29,358 bases of DNA from a virus (IMGVR_UViG_3300022707_004226:1-29358), one strand, 5' to 3'. Positions 7,708 to 14,550 are shown, numbered from the stretch's first letter. A program made the numbers and translations. The notes: generated by a model not told the origin, from the sequence alone.

Positions 7708-7937
7708 GTTTCGAAGAAGAACCTATGGTAGAATTTCAGACTGATATTCCTAGTAGTGTCAATCAAGATGTGATTTTGGTTAATGGTGAGGAGTTTGTGA
7801 GAAAGAGTCTGTGTCTTGATAAGGAACGAACAAAAAAAGCCAAAGAAGATTTCATAAAAAAAGTAAGTGAAGGTTATTATGATGGGTCACAATTAAGTGA
7901 TGCTTTAGAAGATTTTGGGAAGGAGCTGAATTTATGA
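7704..7937 (+). CDS. Small acidic protein of unknown function
   Basis: The gene encodes 77 residues. It has an acidic N-terminus (M-S-F-E-E-E-P-M-V-E-F), a central strand-like V-I-L-V-N-G-E-E-F-V-R-K, and a charged helical C-terminal half (E-R-T-K-K-A-K-E-D-F-I-K-K-V). It is coupled at both ends by ATGA. Function unknown. Confidence 0.6.
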   Translation: MSFEEEPMVEFQTDIPSSVNQDVILVNGEEFVRKSLCLDKERTKKAKEDFIKKVSEGYYDGSQLSDALEDFGKELNL

Positions 7938-8383
7938 GTGATCATTTACAACTACTAGCCCTGGAAGCTAAGGATTGTACTGAGTGGACTCAACACTGCG
8001 GAGCATCTTGCTGCAAAGAACTAACCCTGCATCTTCCTAAGAGTGATCCACGTAAATGGTTCCGAGGAGGGGTCATTAGGCTGTCTCTGGCCGACTTTTC
8101 TGATGATCAGGTAGTTTACCTTAGCTTACACAACGGAATAGTCACAGGGGACGAAATAAGGTTTTATATCGCTGAACACAATAAAAGAGGACATACCATT
8201 ACCTTATTCAACAAATGCGCGGCCTTAAAAAAAGACTTATCATGCGGTATTTACTCAGGAAGACCAAAGATTTGTCGTCGGGTGAATGATGAAGACGTGA
8301 AGAATAACGATTTTGGGGATGCTTATTTAGTTAAAGATTGCTTGTACAAATACAAGCTGGAGGCACAACATGGTAAAGGATAG
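7934..8383 (+). CDS. YkgJ/CxxCxxCC-family metal-binding protein
   Basis: The gene encodes 149 residues. A cysteine cluster near the N-terminus (C-T-E-W-T-Q-H-C-G-A-S-C-C) and a second one (K-C-A-A-L ... S-C-G-I-Y-S-G-R-P-K-I-C-R-R) match the zinc- or iron-chelating YkgJ-like family, whose hallmark is the cysteine cluster followed by 'C-x-I-Y-x-x-R-P-x-x-C-R'. The family's biochemistry is largely undefined; some members are linked to protein or rRNA modification. The start overlaps the preceding stop (ATGA) and the end overlaps the SWIM gene by 14 bases. Confidence 0.75.
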   Translation: MSDHLQLLALEAKDCTEWTQHCGASCCKELTLHLPKSDPRKWFRGGVIRLSLADFSDDQVVYLSLHNGIVTGDEIRFYIAEHNKRGHTITLFNKCAALKKDLSCGIYSGRPKICRRVNDEDVKNNDFGDAYLVKDCLYKYKLEAQHGKG

Positions 8384-8618
8384 GAAAGTTCTGGCAGAAC
8401 AAAAAGCCGAGAATGACAATACTGCTTGGTTAGCTACAGTCAAGATTTTAAAGAAAGAGTTTCGTATTGAGGCTTTAGTTAATAGTAGCTCTCATGAAGG
8501 AGCTGGTTATTATGTTGAAGCACACGATGGTAGTTGGACGTGTAGTTGTCCTGATTATTCTTATCGTGAGCGTGAGTGCAAACACATAAAAGCAGTCAAA
8601 GAAGAGGTACAAGGATGA
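8370..8618 (+). CDS. SWIM zinc-finger protein
   Basis: The gene encodes 82 residues. W-T-C-S-C-P-D-Y-S-Y-R-E-R-E-C-K-H-I is a full SWIM motif (C-x-C-x(n)-C-x-H), preceded by the usual beta strands (G-Y-Y-V-E-A-H-D-G-S). SWIM domains bind DNA or proteins and occur in transposases, helicases and archaeal stand-alone proteins. It overlaps the YkgJ-like gene by 14 bases and the next gene by ATGA. A second, divergent SWIM protein is at 15605. Confidence 0.75.
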   Translation: MVKDRKVLAEQKAENDNTAWLATVKILKKEFRIEALVNSSSHEGAGYYVEAHDGSWTCSCPDYSYRERECKHIKAVKEEVQG

Positions 8619-8719
8619 TGCCAAGAGAACCACGTACCAAGAAAGAAGAAAAAGAAATGCAAACAGCACTAAAAGATTTAGACGTTACTAAGCCTGCGTG
8701 GTGGGAAAAATGGGCGTAA
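8615..8719 (+). CDS. Very short basic protein (34 residues)
   Basis: The product begins M-M-P-R-E-P-R-T-K-K-E-E-K-E and ends P-A-W-W-E-K-W-A. It starts in an ATGA overlap with the SWIM gene, and the next gene follows after 10 bases carrying a strong ribosome site. The tryptophan-rich tail is the only striking feature. Function unknown. Confidence 0.45.
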   Translation: MMPREPRTKKEEKEMQTALKDLDVTKPAWWEKWA

Positions 8720-8729
8720 GGAGGAGACG

Positions 8730-9278
8730 ATGAAAATATTAAAATGTATACCATGCAACAAACAACAAAAAGAAGGATTATTTTGTTTAACTTGTGGTCA
8801 ACCATTAAAAGAAGTGATTACTTCGACTGTCGAGTTCAAGAAAATAGACACTGCAAGAAGTACAGACACTCTGAAGAGAGATATTCGTCGATGGCTTACC
8901 AGAATAGGTTGTCAACAACCAGAAATACTTATTGCTAACACAGGTGGGACTTATGGTTCTGCAGAAGTAGAATATATTCTTGGAGGAAAAACCTACACTT
9001 TTAGTAGTACTTTACAAATAGATTATCGTAATAACCTCGCTGCTGTAGAACAATTCTTACATCATAGAGTACTTGGTATAGAGCGAGGAATAGAATCTAC
9101 AAATCAAGCTTTTGCAGGTTATGAAGCTTTGCCTGATCCTAATACTTATTTGCAAGCAATGAGTGATCAAGAAATTAGGAAAGAACTTAAACAAGTTCAT
9201 CCTGATACGGGAACCGGGAATAAGGATCGTTGGGATTTGTTGATGGCTGAGAAGAATAGGCGGAAGATGAAATTATGA
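8730..9278 (+). CDS. Zinc-ribbon protein with C-terminal J-domain-like segment
   Basis: The gene encodes 182 residues. A zinc ribbon occupies residues 6-22 (C-I-P-C ... C-L-T-C-G). The middle is mixed alpha/beta. At the C-terminus, D-Q-E-I-R-K-E-L-K-Q-V-H-P-D-T-G-T-G-N-K-D-R-W-D-L-L carries the His-Pro-Asp tripeptide (157-159) between two helices, as in helices II-III of DnaJ J-domains, which stimulate Hsp70 ATPase. A virus-encoded J-like protein could redirect the host Hsp70. The strong site AGGAGGA lies just upstream. The zinc ribbon is clear; the J-domain call is moderate because helix I is not obvious. Confidence 0.6.
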   Translation: MKILKCIPCNKQQKEGLFCLTCGQPLKEVITSTVEFKKIDTARSTDTLKRDIRRWLTRIGCQQPEILIANTGGTYGSAEVEYILGGKTYTFSSTLQIDYRNNLAAVEQFLHHRVLGIERGIESTNQAFAGYEALPDPNTYLQAMSDQEIRKELKQVHPDTGTGNKDRWDLLMAEKNRRKMKL

Positions 9279-9376
9279 GCGAAGCAACGAATACGGTGTT
9301 ATTAGTAGGAAAAAACTTGTTTTTTGCATTATTAATAATTTATACGTGCCACAAAACACTAGAATATTTTTTATAA
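9275..9376 (+). CDS. Single-span membrane mini-protein (33 residues)
   Basis: The product is M-S-E-A-T-N-T, then a hydrophobic stretch (V-L-L-V-G ... F-F-A-L-L-I-I-Y), then a short polar tail ending E-Y-F-L. One transmembrane helix is likely. It overlaps the J-like gene by ATGA. No family recognised. Confidence 0.45.
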   Translation: MSEATNTVLLVGKNLFFALLIIYTCHKTLEYFL

Positions 9377-9394
9377 TATTTGGAGATGAAGACA

Positions 9395-10027
9395 ATGAAT
9401 AAAACATTATGTGCATTAACACTAGCATTATTACCAGTCACAACGAACGCGATCACTTGGCAAGAAATACAAGAGAAGATGGTTAACGTAGACCATTACG
9501 GAACCGTAGTTGACCCGTTAGGACATCCAGTACAACGAGGACCGCAAGGAACCCTTTATGAGATTGATGATGATGGTAATCGAGTGAATCATTATCCTGT
9601 GGTCATGCACCGCCGAGGAGACCAAGCGGGCTTGCCTTGTGATACTCATTATCAAGGACAACAATTTCTTAAAGACTACGAACAATTCAGTGACGAACAA
9701 AAGGAGTATATGCGTTTGACCGGACAAAACATTAAAAAAGACGATTTTAATGGTGATGGAATAGAAGACATTCTTACGCTTACCGTAACCCACAGTACAA
9801 AGTCTTGTCATGCAAAAAGAATCTTACCATGGAAAGAGATCCAGGTGAGAATTGATTTGGGAGGACAACCTGAGAGTCAGTATAAGCATTGGGAACTCAC
9901 TGCAGGTGTGCCTGAGTTGTATCGTATAAACCGTGTAGATTACACTATTTCTGTTGAAGGTTATGATTTTTATGGTGATCGTTGGAAACAAGTGATTGAT
10001 TACTCGGGGATAAAAGATGACTTCTAA
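9395..10027 (+). CDS. Exported protein with a calcium-loop-like motif
   Basis: The gene encodes 210 residues from the ATG at 9395, five bases after GGAGATGA (9382-9389); an upstream in-frame ATG abuts that site. Residues 1-19 (M-N-K-T-L-C-A-L-T-L ... T-N-A) are a signal peptide. The mature protein contains D-F-N-G-D-G-I-E-D-I-L-T-L, a D-x-N-x-D-G-x-x-D calcium loop as in FG-GAP/VCBS and dockerin repeats, and two well-spaced cysteines. It overlaps the TM2 gene by 11 bases, and a serine protease follows, so all three may act at the envelope. Family unknown. Confidence 0.7.
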   Translation: MNKTLCALTLALLPVTTNAITWQEIQEKMVNVDHYGTVVDPLGHPVQRGPQGTLYEIDDDGNRVNHYPVVMHRRGDQAGLPCDTHYQGQQFLKDYEQFSDEQKEYMRLTGQNIKKDDFNGDGIEDILTLTVTHSTKSCHAKRILPWKEIQVRIDLGGQPESQYKHWELTAGVPELYRINRVDYTISVEGYDFYGDRWKQVIDYSGIKDDF

Positions 10028-10271
10028 AAAAGAAAGGATTTACGAAATCAAGAAGAAGAGCCCAGGAAAAGCGGCTGTGTTCAGTTTCTTTGTAGCAGGT
10101 ATAGGACATTTGTACTTGGGTCAGTTGGCTAAAGCAGCAATATACTTTGTTCTAATGGTTATTTTATGGAGTATTTGGTTAGGTTGGATCATGTGGTTCA
10201 TCATGCCATTCATAGCTTACAAAGACGCAAAAGAGCAGAATGAGTTGTTAAGACTGGAGATGAAACTATGA
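10017..10271 (+). CDS. TM2-domain membrane protein
   Basis: The gene encodes 84 residues. K-S-P-G-K-A-A-V-F-S-F-F-V-A-G-I-G-H-L-Y-L-G-Q, then K-A-A-I-Y-F and W-I-M-W-F-I-M-P-F-I-A-Y-K-D-A, fits the TM2 domain: two membrane helices, the G-x-G-H-x-Y-L-G turn and a C-terminal D-A. TM2 proteins are widespread membrane proteins of ill-defined role. It overlaps the exported protein by 11 bases and the protease by ATGA. Confidence 0.8.
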   Translation: MTSKKERIYEIKKKSPGKAAVFSFFVAGIGHLYLGQLAKAAIYFVLMVILWSIWLGWIMWFIMPFIAYKDAKEQNELLRLEMKL

Positions 10272-11197
10272 GAGAATTATTAAAGAAAATTAATGTAATA
10301 GGCTACACGAAAGGATCAAACCCTGAAGTGTTCGTAACAAAAAAATATAGTACAACAACAGCCGACAGACTGATCAACAACAAAAGAGTAGGTTTTAGTA
10401 AAGAAGACCTAGTTCCAAGATACCGTCGTACATGGTACGGACTAAAGAGACGATTAAAGGTCGTTGAAGTAGGTCATGTAAAAGCACAAATGACCCCAGA
10501 CAGGCAAGCTTACAGGCCTCTTAAAGGTGGTTGTGAAATAGGAATAGACGGGGACAGATACGTAGGTACTGGTGGAGGAGTAGTTTATCGTCACAGTTAC
10601 CGAGGACTCAAGCTCTTTGGTAAATGGGAGTTCTTCCTTAAACTACTTATCAAGCACAAAATATTTTATTCTACACAAAAATACTTGTTAACGAACACCC
10701 ACGTAGCATTGAAGAACGTGTTTAAAGACGAGCAGTTTACTTATAATCAGCCTTTAGGAGGAAACACAATATCTTGGAAGAATCAAGCTGTAGTATTAAA
10801 AGAGAAAGGGGATAACTACTTAGACGCAGCAATAATCGAGTTGCCTCCTTGGATCAAGATAAGACCTAGCCTAGTGGACGGTACTAAAATCAAAGGAATG
10901 ACCGCCCGAGTGTCTGCTAAGAATACTTTGTTCAAATACGGACGCACTACACGAGGAACTATAGGAACCTTAATCAACAAAGAAGTTACTATAATAGTCT
11001 CTTACCGATCAGGAAACGCATTATTCAAAGGAGTATACCAAGTGAGCGACATGAGCGCAGGAGGAGACAGCGGAAGTTTCGTACTGAACGAACACAACCA
11101 AGTCATCGGTCTCATATTCGCTGGAGCAAAGTACTCATACGTGATCCCTATTATGCCTATAATCAAGCATTTTAAGTTATCAACAACATATTTATAA
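10268..11197 (+). CDS. Trypsin-like (chymotrypsin-fold) serine protease
   Basis: The gene encodes 309 residues. The catalytic triad is visible in family order: His145 in L-L-T-N-T-H-V-A, Asp186 in N-Y-L-D-A-A-I-I-E-L, and Ser268 in S-A-G-G-D-S-G-S-F-V. The last is followed by the usual V-I-G-L-I-F-A-G and a Y-V-I-P-I end strand. The N-terminal ~80 residues are a basic extension without a signal peptide. It is separate from the prohead protease at 27320, so capsid maturation is an unlikely job. It is coupled to the TM2 gene by ATGA. Candidate roles are virion-associated entry protease, self-processing, or cleavage of host proteins. Fold confidence is high; the target is unknown. Confidence 0.85.
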   Translation: MRELLKKINVIGYTKGSNPEVFVTKKYSTTTADRLINNKRVGFSKEDLVPRYRRTWYGLKRRLKVVEVGHVKAQMTPDRQAYRPLKGGCEIGIDGDRYVGTGGGVVYRHSYRGLKLFGKWEFFLKLLIKHKIFYSTQKYLLTNTHVALKNVFKDEQFTYNQPLGGNTISWKNQAVVLKEKGDNYLDAAIIELPPWIKIRPSLVDGTKIKGMTARVSAKNTLFKYGRTTRGTIGTLINKEVTIIVSYRSGNALFKGVYQVSDMSAGGDSGSFVLNEHNQVIGLIFAGAKYSYVIPIMPIIKHFKLSTTYL

Positions 11198-11200
11198 ATA
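11191..11200 (+). promoter_or_regulatory. Possible TATA box
   Basis: TTTATAAATA lies across the protease stop codon, about 23 bases before the next ATG (11223). If used, it would give an almost leaderless transcript, though a GGAGATGA ribosome site is also present. Confidence 0.3.
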
Positions 11201-11222
11201 ATAAAGTCAGGAGATGATAAAA

Positions 11223-11396
11223 ATGGGAGAAAAAGACAAAGTCGTAGAACCAATGTTGAAACAAGGAGATAAAGTAATTCTCCTCTTTTGTGAAGAATGT
11301 GGTCAGCACATGACTGGAAAGAATGGAGAGAAGTGTTATTGTGGAAACTGGCTCTATTACCACTTAATGTTAAAGAAGAATGCTACAGTAGATTAA
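11223..11396 (+). CDS. Small zinc-ribbon protein
   Basis: The gene encodes 57 residues. The ATG at 11223 is chosen because GGAGATGA (11210-11217) lies five bases upstream. C-E-E-C-G ... C-Y-C-G forms a four-cysteine zinc ribbon (two knuckles, 13 residues between). It is the first of three small metal-binding genes in the next kilobase. Function unknown. Confidence 0.65.
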   Translation: MGEKDKVVEPMLKQGDKVILLFCEECGQHMTGKNGEKCYCGNWLYYHLMLKKNATVD

Positions 11397-11408
11397 TGAG
11401 GAGTTGTT

Positions 11409-11564
11409 ATGACGGGAACGAGTAATTCATTCAAAGGAATAGCAGAATTAACCGTTTGTAATGGTTGTGGTTGCCTGACTAAAACAGTAGGATTACTTAA
11501 GCCCACGCTTGATAAGGCTGAAAGGAATAATCTTGTTTGTGGGAAGTGTGGACACAAAAGATAA
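11409..11564 (+). CDS. Small zinc-ribbon protein (51 residues)
   Basis: The product has C-N-G-C-G-C at its centre and C-G-K-C-G-H-K-R at its end, 24-26 residues apart, a typical short zinc ribbon. A GAGGAG site precedes the ATG by 6 bases. It ends directly before a 13-base repeat (11566-11578). Confidence 0.6.
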   Translation: MTGTSNSFKGIAELTVCNGCGCLTKTVGLLKPTLDKAERNNLVCGKCGHKR

Positions 11565-11565
11565 G

Positions 11566-11768
11566 GAGCAGTACTTTACTGTGGAGGAAAAACACATGGT
11601 TGAATTAACAGAAGAAATTATTGATGTTATGAGTAAAATGCGAGACGCAATTAATAAAACAGATTTTAAAATTAACGCTTTTCGTGTTGGAACAACAGGT
11701 ACAGGTGAAGCAATGATTGAGTTTGATATTCGTAGACATAAAAAAAAAGAGTAATGAGCAGTACTTTA
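11566..11768 (+). repeat. 13-base direct repeat flanking one small gene
   Basis: GAGCAGTACTTTA occurs at 11566-11578 and again at 11756-11768, each directly after a TAA stop codon and on either side of the gene at 11596-11754. It could be the trace of a duplication or insertion of that gene cassette. Confidence 0.5.
11596..11754 (+). CDS. Small protein of unknown function (52 residues)
   Basis: The ATG at 11596 is eight bases after GGAGG (11583-11587); a longer frame would overlap the zinc-ribbon gene. The product begins with a helix (E-E-I-I-D-V-M-S-K-M-R-D-A-I-N-K) and continues with strands (F-R-V-G-T-T-G-T-G-E-A-M-I-E-F-D-I), ending in a basic R-R-H-K-K-K. No family recognised. Confidence 0.6.
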   Translation: MVELTEEIIDVMSKMRDAINKTDFKINAFRVGTTGTGEAMIEFDIRRHKKKE

Positions 11769-11832
11769 GAAAGGGTTTAGGAACCCTAAAAAATAAGATT
11801 AGGGACCCTTATCAAAGGAGGAGTCGTTATTT

Positions 11833-12189
11833 ATGCGAAGGAAACAAGACAACCACAAAAAAGATCAAGAAAGACATAACAACCTATGCAAAATAATAGC
11901 GTCATACATGAAAAGATACGACAAAGTAAAGATCAACCAACCATTTAGTATAGACGAACTAACCGGCGATCATGACGTGATAGGAACCAACTACGACCAA
12001 GGACTTCCTGTTGAGTTTGTCGTTTATCAAGTGAAAGGAAGACACACGACAACTGGAGAAGACAAAGCGTTTTATCAATGCATAAAATCACACGAAGCAC
12101 TGCATAGACAATACCCGGAAGCGAAGATCAAAGTATTAACGGTTTGTCAGGGTTACGTAAAAAGACACTACATAACAAAAAAAACTTAG
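11833..12189 (+). CDS. PD-(D/E)XK-fold nuclease-like protein with a Q-x-K motif
   Basis: The gene encodes 118 residues. Asp48 lies in D-H-D-V-I-G, and Q66-V-K68 lies in the strand V-V-Y-Q-V-K-G-R-H, spaced as in restriction-endonuclease-like folds of the Mrr type, where the usual Glu is often Gln (Q-x-K). An N-terminal helix (residues 11-28) and a C-terminal strand V-L-T-V complete the outline. The site AAGGAGGAG lies about 10 bases upstream. It may cut or bind DNA; the fold call is moderate and activity is inferred. Confidence 0.5.
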   Translation: MRRKQDNHKKDQERHNNLCKIIASYMKRYDKVKINQPFSIDELTGDHDVIGTNYDQGLPVEFVVYQVKGRHTTTGEDKAFYQCIKSHEALHRQYPEAKIKVLTVCQGYVKRHYITKKT

Positions 12190-12201
12190 GAGATGAAAGA
12201 A

Positions 12202-12318
12202 ATGAATTGTGTTACTTGTGAAATTGAGGAAAATAAGAGAATTGATGCAACATACATATATGCTGGTGACAGTTTGTGTCTGAAGCATTTCAGAGAGATC
12301 AGAGGAGATGAATCATGA
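12202..12318 (+). CDS. Mini zinc-finger protein (38 residues)
   Basis: The product has M-N-C-V-T-C near the start and L-C-L-K-H later: two Cys, then Cys and His, a C2-CH zinc site. GGAGATGA (12189-12196) sits five bases before the ATG. The stop overlaps the next ATG. Function unknown. Confidence 0.55.
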   Translation: MNCVTCEIEENKRIDATYIYAGDSLCLKHFREIRGDES

Positions 12319-12506
12319 AAAAAACACTAGCAAAAATAAGAATAAGAGACGAGTTCAACTGCGACTGCGGAACACCAATGAGAGTATACGGAATACAAGA
12401 AAAACAAGAAGAGATACTAACATGGAAAACAATCCATAAATGTGGCTTACCAGAAGGTTACTCAGGACCGCCTGAAAGCAAACCATTTGGAAGAAGACTA
12501 CCATAA
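12315..12506 (+). CDS. Small cysteine-containing basic protein
   Basis: The gene encodes 63 residues. Its cysteines (F-N-C-D-C-G and H-K-C-G) could bind a metal. The rest is basic with a Gly/Pro-rich tail (P-E-G-Y-S-G-P-P-E-S-K). GGAGATGA lies three bases upstream. It is the last gene before the 12507-12750 promoter gap. Confidence 0.6.
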   Translation: MKKTLAKIRIRDEFNCDCGTPMRVYGIQEKQEEILTWKTIHKCGLPEGYSGPPESKPFGRRLP

Positions 12507-12592
12507 AAAACCAATGGGAACATTTAAATAAGATTCAAAGAATTAACATAATAAAATAAAAACATAACACATAAAAGAAAAAGAATAAAGGC

Positions 12593-12621
12593 ACTCACAA
12601 CTCGAACAAAGTTCTGTGGGT
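12593..12621 (+). promoter_or_regulatory. Hairpin upstream of the regulator promoter
   Basis: ACTCACA at 12593-12599 pairs with TGTGGGT at 12615-12621 (one G-T wobble). Inside it, GAAC-AAA-GTTC forms a tight inner loop, with an unpaired ACTC bulge. It ends nine bases before the TATA box. It may end upstream transcription or serve as an operator. Confidence 0.4.
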
Positions 12622-12629
12622 ATGAATCC

Positions 12630-12660
12630 TTTATATACTTATCGTTTAAGCGTATAAATA
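12630..12660 (+). promoter_or_regulatory. Archaeal promoter of the RHH-regulator operon
   Basis: TTTATATA at 12630-12637 is the archaeal TATA consensus, and a second box, TATAAATA, follows at 12653-12660. Predicted starts are near 12662 or 12685, giving a leader of 65-90 bases to the regulator at 12751. The rest of the 12507-12750 gap is very AT-rich; TTTAAATA at 12523-12530 is a weaker box. Confidence 0.6.
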
Positions 12661-12750
12661 GACTATTATATTTTTGTTAATAGTTTTGTTTAATACGTCC
12701 CTGTCGACGAGGTTTTCATGTGTTATAATTTTGTTAGGAATGGTGAAATT

Positions 12751-13029
12751 ATGAGACGAAGAGATAGAGAAGCAGAAATGCACCCTACAAAAATATATAC
12801 TAAAGCAGCTAAGACGATAAGTTTTACTAAAATAGTACTTATTAAATTAGAACAAAGAGCGAAGACGGAGAATCGTTCAGTGAGTGATTTAGTAGATATG
12901 ATTTGTCGAAGGGTTGTAATGACTGATCCAGATTTTTTTAGGGAAATGGCTAAACACCATTTGTTAGAATTTAATCGTTATCAGTATATGAAGCAAGAAG
13001 CTTTGGAAATACTTGAAATAAAAAATTAA
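12751..13029 (+). CDS. Ribbon-helix-helix DNA-binding regulator
   Basis: The gene encodes 92 residues from the ATG at 12751, five bases after GGTGA; an in-frame ATG at 12718 lacks a ribosome site. I-S-F-T-K-I-V-L-I-K-L-E-Q-R-A-K-T-E-N-R (residues 23-42), followed by S-V-S-D-L-V-D-M-I-C-R-R-V-V, fits the CopG/Arc ribbon-helix-helix fold: a short strand, helix A, the N-R-S-V-S-D turn and helix B. Such proteins dimerise and repress promoters. First behind a strong promoter, it may regulate itself through the nearby inverted repeats. The C-terminal third is of unknown role. Confidence 0.65.
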   Translation: MRRRDREAEMHPTKIYTKAAKTISFTKIVLIKLEQRAKTENRSVSDLVDMICRRVVMTDPDFFREMAKHHLLEFNRYQYMKQEALEILEIKN

Positions 13030-13045
13030 ATTAGCAGGTGAATTG

Positions 13046-13453
13046 ATGGAAAATGATAAAGTAAACGAAGAATTAGAAGAGTCAGATGAATGTATTAGTG
13101 TTGGAGAAACAGAAATAAGACTTACGCGTGATGAATGGAAGAAAAGAAGGCACAGACGTTATGAGTACAGAAAGTTTTATGAAAAAGTGATGGGAAAGTC
13201 TTTGAATCAATCTAATTTGAAAAAGAACTCTGAATTTCTTAAACTCTTAGGTTATAGTGTTGGTGCTGGTCTACCTGATTATTATATTATTACTGAAGAT
13301 CATCAAGTATCTTTTTTAAAGGTTAAAGCACCGTCAGCTAATTTTTCTAAATCTGAAGAATCTTGGCATAAAAAACATCCTTCAGCAAATATATGTTATG
13401 AGTTTGTGACTCTCAGTGTATTTATTGAGGGTTATGGTTTAATAAAAAAGTAA
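13046..13453 (+). CDS. VRR-NUC-like protein with altered active site
   Basis: The gene encodes 135 residues, with the ATG four bases after AGGTGA. Residues 68-96 (L-G-Y-S-V-G-A-G-L-P-D-Y-Y ... V-S-F-L-K-V-K-A-P) match the VRR-NUC core 'G-x-P-D ... F-I-E-V-K-A-P'. Asp78 and Lys94 are kept, but the catalytic Glu is replaced by Lys92. The following S-E-E-S-W-H matches the family's 'x-x-Q-x-x-W'. The N-terminal 50 residues are charged. The protein is probably a catalytically weak or inactive DNA-binding relative of phage resolvase-type nucleases. Confidence 0.5.
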   Translation: MENDKVNEELEESDECISVGETEIRLTRDEWKKRRHRRYEYRKFYEKVMGKSLNQSNLKKNSEFLKLLGYSVGAGLPDYYIITEDHQVSFLKVKAPSANFSKSEESWHKKHPSANICYEFVTLSVFIEGYGLIKK

Positions 13454-13467
13454 ATGAGGTTTTGACT

Positions 13468-13956
13468 ATGGAAAAAGATAAAGTAAATAAAGAAGAAGCA
13501 ATAACAGACAGAAAACGTACTCAAGGAGAAAGACCTGTGGTAATGGATGGTACTATTAATTATGAAGCGGTCACGCTGAAACTAGCGGTATTATCAGACA
13601 CTTATGAGTCTGAACTTTATCGTCGAGCAAGTATCAAAACCCTCATTATCGAGAAAGATGGTGCGGTCAAACTGATAGAGAATTTTACTATGGGCGTGGT
13701 ATCTTCGGTTTATAACGCTGAGACTCATAAGCCTGTTTATTCTAATCTTGATAAGCGTAATGCTGAAACTGCTCGTAGATTAGGTAAAAATAAAGAATAT
13801 TCTTCTTTGTTTAAGTCTTTGTATGATTTACGTCGTATCTTATCTGAATATGAGGCTAATCTGGAATCTTTACAAATGAGATGCAGAAACTACCGGATGA
13901 TACTATCTACTCGTCCTACGCCTGAAGAAGAAGCATTAAGGAAGGCGCTACGATGA
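13468..13956 (+). CDS. Coiled-coil protein of unknown function
   Basis: The gene encodes 162 residues; GAGG lies eight bases before the ATG. The first residues (M-E-K-D-K-V-N) match those of the upstream gene (M-E-N-D-K-V-N) in protein and DNA. A beta-rich middle (K-T-L-I-I-E-K-D-G-A-V-K-L-I-E-N-F) is followed by a long helix, probably coiled coil, at residues 100-145. The end overlaps the next gene by ATGA. No family recognised. Confidence 0.65.
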   Translation: MEKDKVNKEEAITDRKRTQGERPVVMDGTINYEAVTLKLAVLSDTYESELYRRASIKTLIIEKDGAVKLIENFTMGVVSSVYNAETHKPVYSNLDKRNAETARRLGKNKEYSSLFKSLYDLRRILSEYEANLESLQMRCRNYRMILSTRPTPEEEALRKALR

Positions 13957-14180
13957 CTTTCGAAGAAGAATTTCCAGGACTAAAAATAGTTTATTTGCCT
14001 CTAGTAATTCCTGAAGCACCAATGAATAAAAAAGTTGTTCCTTATGTTCAAGCCAATAAAGTGCAAAAACATTGTTTTAGTAAGGAACGTGTTAGAAAGT
14101 ATTTTCATTTGGATAAATGCGAGTGTTTTGAAGGGTTAGAATGTAAATATTGTCGTATTAAAAGGGAGTTGGTACTATGA
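13953..14180 (+). CDS. Small cysteine-cluster protein
   Basis: The gene encodes 75 residues. The C-terminus carries C-E-C-F-E-G-L-E-C-K-Y-C plus an earlier H-C, a likely zinc site. The N-terminal half has V-Y-L-P-L-V-I-P-E-A-P. It is coupled by ATGA on both sides. Unknown function. Confidence 0.6.
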   Translation: MTFEEEFPGLKIVYLPLVIPEAPMNKKVVPYVQANKVQKHCFSKERVRKYFHLDKCECFEGLECKYCRIKRELVL

Positions 14181-14530
14181 CTTTCTTTAGTAAAATAGTA
14201 GGCGTCACATTTAGACCAATAAAAGCATTCATAAACCTGCAAGAAGGCCAAGAACTACAGTTAGTGCCTGAGCCTAGTAATGAGTTTGATGAGTACGCAG
14301 TAGCAGTTTATCGGACTGACACTAACGAGAAACTAGGTTATTTAGGCGCTTCACACGGGTTTGCTCGGCAAGTGTTTGATTCAATGAAAAAAAACCTTTT
14401 TTTTACTACAACGATAGCTAGTCTGTCCGGTGATTGGGTGCCTGTAGCTAAGGAGGGTTTTTGTTTTTATACTCCTAGTGGTAATCATTGGGGTATTAAT
14501 ATTAGCATAAAAAAAAGAGAAGTTATTTAA
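14177..14530 (+). CDS. HIRAN-domain protein
   Basis: The gene encodes 117 residues. I-V-G-V-T-F-R-P ... E-G-Q-E-L-Q-L-V-P-E-P-S-N-E-F-D, then E-Y-A-V-A-V-Y ... K-L-G-Y-L-G, is the HIRAN signature (G-V-x ... L-x-R/P-E-P-x-N-x-x-D-x-x-A-I-x-V ... G-Y-[IL]). The domain, known from HLTF/Rad5 and from phage stand-alone proteins, binds DNA 3' ends and damaged or stalled DNA. Here it is the last gene of the RHH operon and could guard or remodel viral DNA ends. The stop codon is part of a TTATTTAAATAA stretch. Confidence 0.8.
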   Translation: MTFFSKIVGVTFRPIKAFINLQEGQELQLVPEPSNEFDEYAVAVYRTDTNEKLGYLGASHGFARQVFDSMKKNLFFTTTIASLSGDWVPVAKEGFCFYTPSGNHWGINISIKKREVI

Positions 14531-14550
14531 ATAAAGACTTCTAATAGCGT

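Noticed and set aside
12593-12621. GTTCGAGTT on the - strand read as a tRNA T loop
   Set aside because: The flanks do not form a T stem or acceptor stem; the sequence is better explained as a hairpin upstream of the TATA box.
12718-12750. Upstream ATG of the RHH regulator
   Set aside because: There is no ribosome site before it, while the in-frame ATG at 12751 has GGTGA five bases away; the longer form remains possible.
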